Counted from the first letter of the stretch, positions 1 to 7,645 are shown. The stretch is 19,388 nt of DNA from an uncultured Amaricoccus sp. (GCF_937858865.1 NZ_CALLYO010000122.1:1-19388); one strand, 5' to 3'. Notes: generated by a model not told the origin, from the sequence alone. Program-made: numbers and translations.

Positions 1-633
1 GGTGTGCGGCGGGGCGAAGAGCCGCACCCGCCCGAGCGCCCCGAGGCCGGTGGCGGTGGCGATCGTCGTCCCGCTCCGGGCGAGGCTGCCGTCGCCGCGG
101 ATCCAGCTCGCGACCTGGACGAGCCCGAAGGCGGCGAGGAGCCAGGCCGCCGGGCGCGCTTCGCCGGCGAGCAGCCCGCCGCCGGCCAGCGCGGGAAGCA
201 GGAAGAGGAGCGGCGTGAGCGGCGAGCGCCAGCGCGGCACGCTGCGCAGCTGGGCATAGATCATCGAGGTCGCGACGACGGTCGCCATGGCGGCCGCGCC
301 GGCCGGCACCCCGATCCAGCGGGAGCGGATGCCGAGAAGCCCCCAGACCGCCGCGAAGAGCGTGAAGAGGAGGAGGGTGGCGACGGCGAGGATCGCCTCG
401 CGGCTCAACCAGGAGCTGCGCCACTGGCTGAAGGCCTTGAGGAACCGGCGCGGCTGGCCGAGGTGAAGGAGGCTCGCGAGCAGGCCCGCCGCGGCGAGGC
501 CGGCGGCCAGCGTCGAGATCGCGAGCGCGTGGAGCTGCCCGACCGCCGCGTCGCCGACGCCGAGCCAGGCCATCAGCCCGAAGCCGAGCCCGGAGAGCGT
601 GGTGAAGGCGATGATCGACGGGGTGGGGTGCAT
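1..633 (-). CDS. soeC: DmsC/SoeC-type membrane anchor subunit of a molybdoenzyme (3' end cut by window edge)
   Basis: This is the hydrophobic membrane anchor that would hold the catalytic and Fe-S subunits to the inner membrane and pass electrons to or from the quinone pool. Translating the reverse strand from the ATG at 633 gives 211 codons with no stop before position 1, so the C-terminus lies outside. The protein opens MHPTPSIIAFTTLSGLGFG and alternates hydrophobic helices with short loops. The loop HLGQPRRFLKAFSQW, followed by SSWLSREA, near residues 57-80 is the characteristic DmsC-family motif. It starts 16 bases after the Fe-S subunit stop, with no clear Shine-Dalgarno, so translational coupling is likely. 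The family assignment is firm. The specific name SoeC rests on the neighbouring SoeA-like subunit. Confidence 0.85.
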   Translation of the reverse strand, partial: MHPTPSIIAFTTLSGLGFGLMAWLGVGDAAVGQLHALAISTLAAGLAAAGLLASLLHLGQPRRFLKAFSQWRSSWLSREAILAVATLLLFTLFAAVWGLLGIRSRWIGVPAGAAAMATVVATSMIYAQLRSVPRWRSPLTPLLFLLPALAGGGLLAGEARPAAWLLAAFGLVQVASWIRGDGSLARSGTTIATATGLGALGRVRLFAPPHT

Positions 634-649
634 GCCGGCCGGAGCGGCC

Positions 650-1387
650 CTAGAGGCGCGCGAGCGCCCGGTCGAGCCAGCCGAGGAAGCCGCCCTCGGC
701 CTCCGGCAGCGGCTCGAGCAGCGGCGCGAGCAGGTCGACGTCGCGCTCTCGCGGCGGCAGGTACTTGTTGGTCGGCCGGGTGCGCTGCTCGGGCATGAGA
801 TCGAAGCCGCCCCGGCTGGCGACCAGCCGCGACACCGCGCTCCCGGGGTCGCCGAGGTCGCCGAAATGCCGCGCGCCGGTCGGGCAGGTCCGGACGCAGG
901 CGGGGATGCGGTCCACCTCCGGCAGCGAGGGGTTCTCGATCCGGTCGTAGCAGAGGGTGCACTTCTTCATCACCCCCTGCGACGGATCGAGCTCCCGCGC
1001 GCCGTAGGGGCAGGCCCAGGCGCAGAGGCCGCAGCCGATGCAGTCCGCCTCGTTGACCAGCACGATGCCGTCCGATGCGCGCTTCAGGCTCGCCCCCGTC
1101 GGGCAGACGGTGACGCAGGGCGCATCCGCGCAATGCAGGCAGGACTTCGGGAAATGGACGACGCGCGCCGGTCCGTCATCGGGAACGGCCTCGAAGCCGT
1201 GGACGTGATTGAGAAAGGCGCCATCGGGCTCCGGCCCGTAGGGGTCGCGGTCCGAGAGCGGCGCGCAGGGTCCGCTCGTCGTGTTCCACTCCTTGCAGGC
1301 CACGACGCAGGCGTGGCAGCCGACGCAGGTGTCGAGGTCGATGACGAGCCCGAGCGCCCGCTCGGTCGAGGCGGGCAGCGAGGTCAT
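650..1387 (-). CDS. soeB: 4Fe-4S ferredoxin subunit of a DmsB/SoeB-type molybdoenzyme
   Basis: Electron-transfer subunit of 245 residues that would carry electrons between the molybdopterin subunit and the membrane anchor. Four cysteine groups are visible: C21, C24, C27 and C31 (CVGCHACVVAC); CLHCADAPCVTVCP; CIGCGLCAWACP; and CTLC paired with ACVRTCPTGA. Together they give sixteen cysteines for four [4Fe-4S] clusters, as in DmsB, PsrB and SoeB. There is no signal peptide, in keeping with a cytoplasmic complex. The open frame extends upstream to 1486, but that extension has no ferredoxin similarity and the family normally begins just before LGLVIDLDTC. I therefore chose the ATG at 1387. Its Shine-Dalgarno is poor, and a 9-residue upstream ORF overlaps this start by 4 bases (ATGA). 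Confidence 0.9.
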   Translation of the reverse strand: MTSLPASTERALGLVIDLDTCVGCHACVVACKEWNTTSGPCAPLSDRDPYGPEPDGAFLNHVHGFEAVPDDGPARVVHFPKSCLHCADAPCVTVCPTGASLKRASDGIVLVNEADCIGCGLCAWACPYGARELDPSQGVMKKCTLCYDRIENPSLPEVDRIPACVRTCPTGARHFGDLGDPGSAVSRLVASRGGFDLMPEQRTRPTNKYLPPRERDVDLLAPLLEPLPEAEGGFLGWLDRALARL

Positions 1388-1413
1388 GCGGAGAGGTCCG
1401 CGGATCGATCCAT
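1384..1413 (-). other. possible 9-codon leader ORF coupled to the Fe-S subunit start
   Basis: On the minus strand an ATG at 1413 opens MDRSADLSA and ends in a TGA overlapping the ATG of the Fe-S subunit (ATGA). An AGGGAG stretch lies about 10 bases upstream of this ATG, whereas the Fe-S gene has no good ribosome site of its own. Translation may enter through this mini-ORF and reinitiate. ORFs this short arise easily by chance, so this is a weak suggestion. Confidence 0.2.
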
Positions 1414-1474
1414 GGCGTGGTGGCTCCCTGCATCGGCTCCGGCCCAGCTTAGAGGCGGATGCGGGGCACGGAAA

Positions 1475-1500
1475 GGACCGCCGCAACGAGGCGGCGGTCC
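1475..1500 (-). terminator. perfect 10-bp hairpin after the PRC-barrel gene
   Basis: The arms GGACCGCCGC (1475-1484) and GCGGCGGTCC (1491-1500) are exact reverse complements around a 6-base loop. Read on the minus strand, the stem is followed by TTTCC. It lies 25 bases after the PRC-barrel stop and about 90 bases before the Fe-S subunit start. The short U-run makes it a weak or partial intrinsic terminator, or an mRNA-processing or stabilising stem that sets subunit ratios. Confidence 0.5.
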
Positions 1501-1525
1501 AACTTTCTCCGGCTGCCGCGTGGCG

Positions 1526-1993
1526 TCAGCTCTTCACATAGTCCGGCCGGCCCTCCAGCGCCTCGGGCGTGAGCGAGGTGCGCAGCACCACCCGGCCGGA
1601 GTCGTTCTGCATGAACTCGACCTCGTCGAGCGCGAGCAGCACGGTATTGGAGCCGAACCCGAGGAAGCCGCCGAACTTCGCGGCCACGCTCTCCGCCTTG
1701 CCGTCGGCGCCGAGGACGACGTCCTCGACCGATGCGATCACCTCGCCTTCGCTGCTGCGGATGTCGGCGCCGATGATCTGGTCGGCGGTCAGCTGCGCGA
1801 CCTCGACCGGCGTGAAGTTCTCGTCCGTCACCCAGTCCCCGGTCAGCGGCGCGGGCTCGGCCGGGGCCATCGTTTCGGGTGCGGGGGCGGTCGTCCCGGG
1901 GGCGGGATCGGCCGCGGGCGCCTCGTTCTGCGCCAGGGCGCCGGTGGCGATCAGGGCGCCGAGAGCGGCGCTTGCGAGCAGGGGCTTCAGCAT
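1526..1993 (-). CDS. exported PRC-barrel domain protein
   Basis: A 155-residue protein with a clear Sec signal peptide (MLKPLLASAALGALIATGALA, cut about residue 21) and then a low-complexity Ala/Pro/Thr linker to about residue 48. The globular part, about residues 60-150, carries the PRC-barrel pattern: LTADQIIGADIRSSEGEVIASVEDVVLGADGKAESV and a later VLLALDEVEF strand. PRC-barrels are small beta-barrel folds found in RimM, photosynthetic reaction centre H and many exported alphaproteobacterial proteins of unknown role. An AAAGGAA ribosome site precedes the ATG. It sits between the soeA-like and soeB-like genes, although its product should be periplasmic while the enzyme is cytoplasmic. Its function in this operon is unknown. 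Confidence 0.85.
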   Translation of the reverse strand: MLKPLLASAALGALIATGALAQNEAPAADPAPGTTAPAPETMAPAEPAPLTGDWVTDENFTPVEVAQLTADQIIGADIRSSEGEVIASVEDVVLGADGKAESVAAKFGGFLGFGSNTVLLALDEVEFMQNDSGRVVLRTSLTPEALEGRPDYVKS

Positions 1994-2113
1994 GTGTCGT
2001 TCCTTTCGCGCATTGTCTGCGGCGGCCGATGCATCTCGCCGCCGGGTTGCATGGCAGAAACGCCCGGCCCCCCTGCCGAGTTCCCGCGGCGCCCCACGTT
2101 CGCGGGCCCCTCG

Positions 2114-4870
2114 TCAGCGCGGGACGAGCACTGCCTGCGGCGGAAACCGCGGCTCCGAGCGGCTGCGCGCCGGCACCCGCTCCAGGCGGACGCGGAGATC
2201 GTACCAGGCGGCCTGGCCGGTGACCGGATCGGAGTTCGCCGTGCCGTCGCGGCGGCGCTCGGGGATCAGATGGTTGAGGAGGAAGCCGCGCGTCGCCTCC
2301 GGCGCGCGCGGGTCGAGCGCCCAGGCGCCGGGGCGCTTGCCGATGGCGTTCCAGGTCCAGACGGTCATCGGGTTGAGCGCATCCATGCGCGCGACCGGCA
2401 CGCTGATCCGGCCGTGCGGCGAGACGACGTCGGCCCAGTCGCCCGCCTCGAACCCGAGCGCCTCCCAGACGGCGCCCGGGACGTAGAGCGGGTTCTCGCC
2501 GTGGATCTGCCGCAGCCAGGCGTTCTGCGCGCCCCAGGAGTGATACATCGCCGCCGGCCGCTGGGTGATGGCGTGCAGCGGATAGTCGTCCGCCTCCGTT
2601 TCGTCCGGCGCGGGATACCAGACCGGGAGCGGCGCCATGGCGCGGGCCAGCGTGTCGCGCAGATGCTCCGGCGGCTGCTGCGCGCCCTTGCCGAGCGCCG
2701 CGGCCTGGAAGCGGGCCAGCGGCTCGGCGTAGATCTGGAAGAGGAAGGGCTGCGGCGCGTCGACGAGGCCGGTCGCCACGGCCCAGTCCTGGTAGGCGGC
2801 GTTCCACGGCTTGAAGAAGGCCGCCTCCTCGGGGACGTGGCCGGACCAGAAGCCGCCGTTCGCGACGTAGCGGTCGATCTGCTGCGGGTTGGGTGCCCCG
2901 CGCCCCTCCGCCGCCCCGTCTTCGCCGCGCCAGCCGGCGAGGGGGCCGACGCCGGGGCGGCGCTGGTGGCGGACGATATAGTCGGCATAGTCGGCGAAGC
3001 TCGGCGTGCCGTCGGGCTCGATCATGCCCGGCAGCCCGAGCCGGTGGCCGAGATCGAGCAGCACGCTCTGGAACGGCCGCACGTCGCGATCGGGCGCCAC
3101 CACCGGCCAGCGGATGGCGTCCTGCGCCGCGTCGGGCTCCGAGATCGGCCGGTCGAGGAGGCTCAGGCAGTCGTGCCGCTCGAGATAGGTGGTGTCGGGC
3201 AGGACGAGGTCGGCATAGGCGGTCATCTCCGAGGCATAGGCGTCGGCGACGATGATCCGCGGGATGAGATACTCCCCGGAAGCATCGGTCGCGGTGAGCA
3301 TTTCCATCGTCCCGGCGGTGTTCATCGCCGAGTTCCACGCCATGTTGGCCATGTAGAGGAAGAGCACCTCGATCGGATAGGGGTCGGCCGCGACGGCGTT
3401 GGCGATCACCATGTGCATCATGCCGTGCGCGGCGAGCGGCGCCTCCCAGGAGAAGGCCTTGTCGATGCGCTTCGGCCGCCCCTCCGCGTCGACGGCGAGA
3501 TCCTCCGGCCCGCGCGGATAGCCGAGGTGCGGGCCGTCGAGCGGCTTGCCGGGGGTCACCTTGTGGTGCGGCTTGGGGTGGATGGCGAGGGGCTTCGGAT
3601 AGGGCGGCTTGAAGCGGAAGCCGCCCGGCGTCTCGACCGTCCCGAGCAGCATCTGCAGGAGGTGGATCGCCCGGCAGGTCTGGAAGCCGTTGGCATGCGC
3701 CGAGATGCCGCGCATGGCGTGGAAGGCGACGGGCCGGCCGACCATCCGCTCGTGGCGGCGGCCGCGGAAGTCCGTCCACGGCCGCTCGAGGGTGATTTCC
3801 TCCTCGAAGGCGGTCCGGGCGAGGAGCGCCGCCAGCCGGCGGATCTCCTCCGCCGGGACGCCGCAGGCCGGCCCCACCGCCTCGGGCGCCAGCGCCGGGT
3901 CGAGATAGGCCTCCGCCATCAGCTGGAAGACCGGCTTGGCATGGGTCGGGCCGACGTTGAAGGTGCCGGCGAGCGCGGGCCGGACGCCCGCCGCGTCCCA
4001 GGGCACGGCCCGGTGCCGCTCCGGGTCCCAGACGAGCTCGCGCCCCTCCTCGTCGCGCAGGAAGCCGCCGAAGCCCGGCGAGCGCGGATCCTGGTCGACG
4101 AGATGCGCGACGTTGGTGAAGGCGAGCAGATAGGGCAGGTCGATCCGGCCGGCCGTCATCAGCACGTGCACGAGGCTGAGGACGAGGAGCCCGTCGGTCC
4201 CCGGGGCGATCCCGATCCACTGGTCGGCGATCGCGGAATAGCCGGTCCGCACCGGGTTGATCGAGACGACGCGCGCGCCGCGGGCCTTCAGCTTGCCGAG
4301 GCCGATCTTGATCGGGTTGGAATCGTGGTCCTCCGCCACGCCGAAGAGGAGGAGGAGTTTCGTCCGCTCCCAGTCCGGCGCGCCGAACTCCCAGAAGGCG
4401 CCGCCGAGGGTGTAGATCCCCGCCGCCGCCATGCTGACCGAGCAGAAGCCGCCATGCGCGGCATGGTTCGGCGTGCCGTACTGCTGCGCCCACCAGCCGG
4501 TGAAGGACTGCGACTGGTCGCGGCCGGTGAAGAAGGCCAGCCGCTCGGGATGCTTTTCGCGCACCGGCGCGAGCCAGTTGGTGGCGATGCCCAGCGCCTC
4601 GTCCCAGCCGATCTCCCTGAATTCGCCCGAGCCGCGCGGCCCGGTGCGCCTGAGCGGCGCGCGCAGCCGGGCGGGCGAGCGGTGCTGCATGATCCCGGCC
4701 GCGCCCTTGGCGCAGAGGACCCCGCGGTTGACCGGATGGTCGCGGTTGCCCTCTATGTGCTTCACACGCCCGCCCTGCATGTGCACGTCGATGCCGCAGC
4801 GGCAGGCGCACATGTAGCAGGTGGTCTTGCGGATCTCGTCGGAGACCTCGGGTGCTGGATCGGCGGGCAA
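2114..4870 (-). CDS. soeA: molybdopterin oxidoreductase catalytic subunit, SoeA-like (probable sulfite dehydrogenase)
   Basis: Large catalytic subunit of 918 residues in the DMSO-reductase superfamily. Near the N-terminus C18, C21, C25 and C53 (TTCYMCACRCG ... GVLCAKG) form the expected [4Fe-4S] site. C143 in GGFCSVSMAAAG is the likely molybdenum ligand. The C-terminal part, about residues 770-900, is a molybdopterin-dinucleotide-binding domain. There is no twin-arginine signal, so the enzyme should be cytoplasmic, which is typical of SoeABC and unlike periplasmic DmsA or PsrA. SoeABC oxidises sulfite to sulfate and feeds electrons to quinone. The open frame runs far upstream without an ATG near the conserved N-terminus. 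TTG at 4870, five bases after GGAGG, gives the start LPADPAPEVSDEIRKTTC. The family is certain and the sulfite substrate is inferred from resemblance to Rhodobacterales SoeA. Thiosulfate or another sulfur oxyanion, or DMSO-like substrates, remain possible. Confidence 0.85.
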   Translation of the reverse strand: MPADPAPEVSDEIRKTTCYMCACRCGIDVHMQGGRVKHIEGNRDHPVNRGVLCAKGAAGIMQHRSPARLRAPLRRTGPRGSGEFREIGWDEALGIATNWLAPVREKHPERLAFFTGRDQSQSFTGWWAQQYGTPNHAAHGGFCSVSMAAAGIYTLGGAFWEFGAPDWERTKLLLLFGVAEDHDSNPIKIGLGKLKARGARVVSINPVRTGYSAIADQWIGIAPGTDGLLVLSLVHVLMTAGRIDLPYLLAFTNVAHLVDQDPRSPGFGGFLRDEEGRELVWDPERHRAVPWDAAGVRPALAGTFNVGPTHAKPVFQLMAEAYLDPALAPEAVGPACGVPAEEIRRLAALLARTAFEEEITLERPWTDFRGRRHERMVGRPVAFHAMRGISAHANGFQTCRAIHLLQMLLGTVETPGGFRFKPPYPKPLAIHPKPHHKVTPGKPLDGPHLGYPRGPEDLAVDAEGRPKRIDKAFSWEAPLAAHGMMHMVIANAVAADPYPIEVLFLYMANMAWNSAMNTAGTMEMLTATDASGEYLIPRIIVADAYASEMTAYADLVLPDTTYLERHDCLSLLDRPISEPDAAQDAIRWPVVAPDRDVRPFQSVLLDLGHRLGLPGMIEPDGTPSFADYADYIVRHQRRPGVGPLAGWRGEDGAAEGRGAPNPQQIDRYVANGGFWSGHVPEEAAFFKPWNAAYQDWAVATGLVDAPQPFLFQIYAEPLARFQAAALGKGAQQPPEHLRDTLARAMAPLPVWYPAPDETEADDYPLHAITQRPAAMYHSWGAQNAWLRQIHGENPLYVPGAVWEALGFEAGDWADVVSPHGRISVPVARMDALNPMTVWTWNAIGKRPGAWALDPRAPEATRGFLLNHLIPERRRDGTANSDPVTGQAAWYDLRVRLERVPARSRSEPRFPPQAVLVPR

Positions 4871-4873
4871 GCT

Positions 4874-4882
4874 CTCCTCCCT
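4874..4882 (-). promoter_or_regulatory. strong Shine-Dalgarno deciding the TTG start of soeA
   Basis: The minus strand reads AGGGAGGAG here, and the GGAGG core ends five bases before TTG at 4870. No ATG or GTG in the soeA frame lies between this site and the conserved cysteine motif, so the site supports a rare TTG start. Confidence 0.7.
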
Positions 4883-5005
4883 CGGGCGATGCTCGCAGGG
4901 GATGGGCGGAACTGGCAAGCCCTCATGCGTTTCTCCGGGTGAATGGCTCGGTCCTGTCGTGCGCCCCCCCGCGTTAACCTCTCGTCGCGGCCGCAATTCG
5001 TATGG

Positions 5006-5038
5006 CCGCTCTCCAGCCTCCTTCCAGCCGCATTCCAG
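5006..5038. repeat. three tandem imperfect 11-bp repeats upstream of soeA
   Basis: Plus-strand units are CCGCTCTCCAG (5006-5016), CCTCCTTCCAG (5017-5027) and CCGCATTCCAG (5028-5038). All share CC-x-C-x-T-x-CCAG. They directly abut, with one unit per helical turn, and lie about 136-168 bases upstream of the soeA start in the 215-base gap after the hydrolase gene. A regulator binding one DNA face is possible but no known operator is recognised. Confidence 0.4.
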
Positions 5039-5085
5039 TCCACCCAAGTCGCTGTTAACAAGACCGGAATTCCCTCGATCCCGAT

Positions 5086-5964
5086 TCACCCCCCCGAGGG
5101 CCGCCGGGCCGAGAGGACGAAGTCGCCGACGTCCTGCCAGACCCGCGGGGCCTGCAGGTCGCGGAAGAGCCAGTGCCAGCCGTCCGGGTAGAGGACGTAG
5201 CCGACGCGGCCGGGGATGCGCTCCTCGACCCGGCGGACCTGGGCGGGGGTCAGCACCTCGTCGCGGGCCCCCATGAGCGTGAGGGTCGGGATCGTCACCA
5301 CCGGCGCCACGGCCGCCGCCCGGTCCATCAGCTCGACGAGGCCGTAGAGCTCGCGGCTGGTCGGGTCGCCGATGTGGCGCGGGTCGGCGACGGCGCGGGC
5401 GATGGCCTCGGGGTTGTCGGTCGGACGGATGGTGATGAGCCCCCCGCCGGTCCAGCGCCGCTCGGGCACCGCCGCCGCCGCGATCCGGGCGGCGGTCCGG
5501 TAGAGCGGGTTGAGCGCGTCGCCGCCGGCGATGGCCGGGCCGACGAGGACGAGGGCGTCGGCCTCCAGCCCCTCGGCGGCCGCCGCCAGCGCGATCCCGC
5601 CACCCATGGAGTGGCCGATCACCACCAGCGGAACATCCGGGTAGTGGGCGCGCAGATGATGCGACATGGCGACGGCGTCCTGCGCCAGTGCGTCGACGCC
5701 GGGCCAGTCGTGGCGGCTGGCGGTGCCGCCGAAGCCGCGCTGGTCGGGAGCGTAGACGGCGATGCCGCGGGCGGACCAGGCCCGCGCCGCGTCCTCGTAG
5801 GCGAGATCTCCGGTGTCGCCGAACCCGTGCAGCGCCAGGATGACCGCCCGCGTCTCGCCCCTGGCCGGCCAGTAGTGGAGCGGCAGCGCCTCGCCCGGCG
5901 TCGGCGCCGGCGCGCGGGCGCAGGCGGCGAGGAGGAGCAGGAGGGCAAGACGGACGGGCGACAT
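5086..5964 (-). CDS. alpha/beta hydrolase, probable lipoprotein (monoacylglycerol lipase-like)
   Basis: A 292-residue serine hydrolase. The N-terminus MSPVRLALLLLLAACARAP is a lipoprotein signal with lipobox LAAC (C15), so the enzyme should be anchored to a membrane facing the periplasm. The fold markers are HGFGDTG (oxyanion region, about residue 46), GHSMGG with nucleophile S119, an acid in GARDEVLTP and the histidine in DGWHWLF. This pattern fits the Hydrolase_4 / lysophospholipase-monoacylglycerol lipase group. The frame is open upstream to 6282, but that part overlaps the divergent ligase gene and shows no protein character. The ATG at 5964 that creates the signal peptide was chosen, despite a weak ribosome site. 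The substrate is unknown; short acyl esters or lysolipids are plausible. Confidence 0.85.
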   Translation of the reverse strand: MSPVRLALLLLLAACARAPAPTPGEALPLHYWPARGETRAVILALHGFGDTGDLAYEDAARAWSARGIAVYAPDQRGFGGTASRHDWPGVDALAQDAVAMSHHLRAHYPDVPLVVIGHSMGGGIALAAAAEGLEADALVLVGPAIAGGDALNPLYRTAARIAAAAVPERRWTGGGLITIRPTDNPEAIARAVADPRHIGDPTSRELYGLVELMDRAAAVAPVVTIPTLTLMGARDEVLTPAQVRRVEERIPGRVGYVLYPDGWHWLFRDLQAPRVWQDVGDFVLSARRPSGG

Positions 5965-6082
5965 CCGGGAAAGAGTAAGCGCGGCCGCGGCCGGGACAAG
6001 GACGCAGGGTGTCCGTCGGCATGGGGGCTGGCGAGGCCATGGGGCGCGTGGTAGCAGGCAGCGATATTCGGGAGAGACGATC

Positions 6083-7417
6083 GTGAACACGGACGAGGCC
6101 CTGGCCTGGCTCGAGGGGCGGCCTGACATCACCAGCCTCAGGGCGGCGGTCTGCGACCTCAACGGCATCCTCAGGGGCAAGCGGGTGCCGGTGGTGCAGG
6201 CGGAGAAGGTGCTCGGGGGGGAGATGCGGATGCCGTATTCGATCACCTGCCTCGACATCTGGGGCGAGGACGTGAAGGGCAACCCGCTGGTCTTTCAGCA
6301 GGGCGACATCGACGGCCGCTGCGAGCCGACGGGGCGGGGGTTCCTGCCGATGAACTGGCTCGGCTCCCCCACGGCACTGCTGCCGCTCTGGATGCTGAAC
6401 GAGGACGGCTCGCCGTACCTCGGCGACCCGCGACGGGCGCTGGCGGCGGTCTGCGAGCGGTATGCGGCCAAGGGGCTGACGCCGGTGGTGGCGACCGAGC
6501 TCGAGTTCTACCTCGTCGACACCACGGGCGAGGTGCCGACGCCGCCGCGGTCGCCGGTGACGCACAAGTTCCTCGACGGGGACGGGGCGCTGTCGATCGA
6601 CGATCTCGACCATTTCGAGGCCTTCTTCACCGACGTCTATGGCGCCTGCGACGCGCATGACGTGCCGGTCGACAGCGCGATCTCGGAGAACGGGGGAGGG
6701 CAGTTCGAGATCAACCTCCTGCACGTCCCCGACCCGCTGAAGGCGGCGGACGACGCGCTCTACTTCAAGCGGTTCGTGAAGGGGATCGCGCGGAAGTACG
6801 AACTGGCCGCCTCCTTCATGGCCAAGCCCTTCCTCGACCGGGCGGGGAACGGGTTCCACGTCCATTTCAGCCTGCTCGACCGCGAGGGGCGCAACGTCTT
6901 CGACAGCGGGACGCCGGAGGGGTCGGAGACGATGCGGCACGCGGTCGGGGGGGTGCTGTCGCTGATGCGGGCGTCGAGCCTGATCTTCGCGCCGCACCGC
7001 AACTCCTACCGGCGGCTGACGCCGAACGCGCATGTGGCGAGCGAGGCCTGCTGGGGCTACGAGACGCGGGCGGCGGCGGTCAGGATCCCGGGCGGGCCGA
7101 ACGCGGCGCGGCGGATCGAGCACCGGGTGGCGGGGGCGGACGCGAACCCCTACCTGGTGCTGGCGGCGATCCTCGGGGCGGGGCTCGAGGGGATCGAGCG
7201 GCGGATCGAGCCGCCGGCGCCGATGGTGAGCGCCGAGGAGGCGCTGCCGATCGACTGGAAGCAGGCGATCGAGAGCTTCGAGCGGAGCGAGGCGATGGGG
7301 AAGATCTTCGACCCGGTGCTCCGCGACGCCTTCGTCGGGATGAAGAAGCAGGAGCTGCAGGTCTTCTCGCAGCAGATCAGCCCGTTCGAGCACGAGACCT
7401 ACCTCGAGACGGTCTGA
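6083..7417 (+). CDS. glutamine synthetase family protein (gamma-glutamyl-amine ligase-like)
   Basis: A 444-residue ATP-dependent ligase of the glutamine synthetase superfamily. Visible catalytic features are the metal-binding TELEFYL (E139, E141), ENGGGQFEINL, the nucleotide/metal histidine in GNGFHVHFSL, the arginine-bearing RNSYRRLTPN and AAAVRIP, and the conserved RRIEHRVAGADANPYLVLAAIL. Members like this often join glutamate to ammonia, polyamines or other amines (PuuA and GlnA3-type enzymes), so GlnA itself is not implied. Translation starts at GTG 6083 behind GGGAGAG. It is divergent from the hydrolase and separated from the transporter operon by 418 bases, so it is probably transcribed alone. 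The amine substrate cannot be predicted. Confidence 0.85.
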   Translation: MNTDEALAWLEGRPDITSLRAAVCDLNGILRGKRVPVVQAEKVLGGEMRMPYSITCLDIWGEDVKGNPLVFQQGDIDGRCEPTGRGFLPMNWLGSPTALLPLWMLNEDGSPYLGDPRRALAAVCERYAAKGLTPVVATELEFYLVDTTGEVPTPPRSPVTHKFLDGDGALSIDDLDHFEAFFTDVYGACDAHDVPVDSAISENGGGQFEINLLHVPDPLKAADDALYFKRFVKGIARKYELAASFMAKPFLDRAGNGFHVHFSLLDREGRNVFDSGTPEGSETMRHAVGGVLSLMRASSLIFAPHRNSYRRLTPNAHVASEACWGYETRAAAVRIPGGPNAARRIEHRVAGADANPYLVLAAILGAGLEGIERRIEPPAPMVSAEEALPIDWKQAIESFERSEAMGKIFDPVLRDAFVGMKKQELQVFSQQISPFEHETYLETV

Positions 7418-7468
7418 AGCGTGCGGGCGCACGGCGCGCACGTGTGCCCACCCTGCAGGCCATTGAAA

Positions 7469-7495
7469 TTGCTAATGGAATTTTCCGTCTATACA
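7469..7495 (+). promoter_or_regulatory. candidate sigma-70-like promoter in the AT-rich patch
   Basis: TTGCTA at 7469-7474 and TATACA at 7490-7495 are separated by 15 bases, which is short for sigma-70. TTGAAA at 7463-7468 gives a 21-base spacer and is less likely. A perfect TTGACA at 7501 lacks a matching -10. The low-GC context in very GC-rich DNA is the main support. Confidence 0.3.
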
Positions 7496-7552
7496 ACGTA
7501 TTGACAGCTTCGCGCGCGCTGCGGGCCCGTGCGGCGGCTTCGCCGGGCGGCG

Positions 7553-7580
7553 TTGACCCTGTGCGCCTCGACGGAAAAAT
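7553..7580 (+). promoter_or_regulatory. second candidate promoter of the transporter operon
   Basis: TTGACC at 7553-7558 and AAAAAT at 7575-7580 are separated by 16 bases. Transcription from here would begin about 45 bases upstream of the first dyad, leaving both dyads in the transcribed leader. The match is moderate. Confidence 0.3.
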
Positions 7581-7631
7581 CATCGCTCGTCGACCAGCCC
7601 GACCCGGGCGGCTTGCGCCTCGGCTGAGGTC

Positions 7632-7645
7632 TGCACGCGCGTGCA
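7632..7645. promoter_or_regulatory. 14-bp perfect palindrome, candidate operator 1
   Basis: TGCACGCGCGTGCA reads identically on both strands and has a central CG, as in many LacI-family operators. It lies about 190 bases upstream of the permease start and shares its arms with a second dyad at 7701. The cognate regulator is not in this window. Confidence 0.45.

Noticed and set aside
2017..2110. CCCGCG/CGCGGG arms after soeA as a terminator
   Set aside because: The arms are short, no T-run follows on the minus strand, and such GC arms occur often by chance here.
599..4942. 1447-codon open frame on the plus strand across the molybdoenzyme genes
   Set aside because: It is antisense to the clear SoeA, PRC-barrel and SoeB genes. 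Its translation is Arg/Gly/Ala/Asp-rich with no domain, a usual artefact of very GC-rich codon use.
4871..7441. Long minus-strand extension of the soeA frame up to 7441
   Set aside because: The extension runs antisense to the glutamine-synthetase-family gene and through the hydrolase in another frame. It shows no protein character, and the real start is set by the ribosome site at 4874-4882.
7420..7449. GC-rich inverted repeats after the glutamine-synthetase-family gene as a terminator
   Set aside because: The stems are short or contain a wobble, and no T-run follows on the plus strand, so an intrinsic terminator is not supported.
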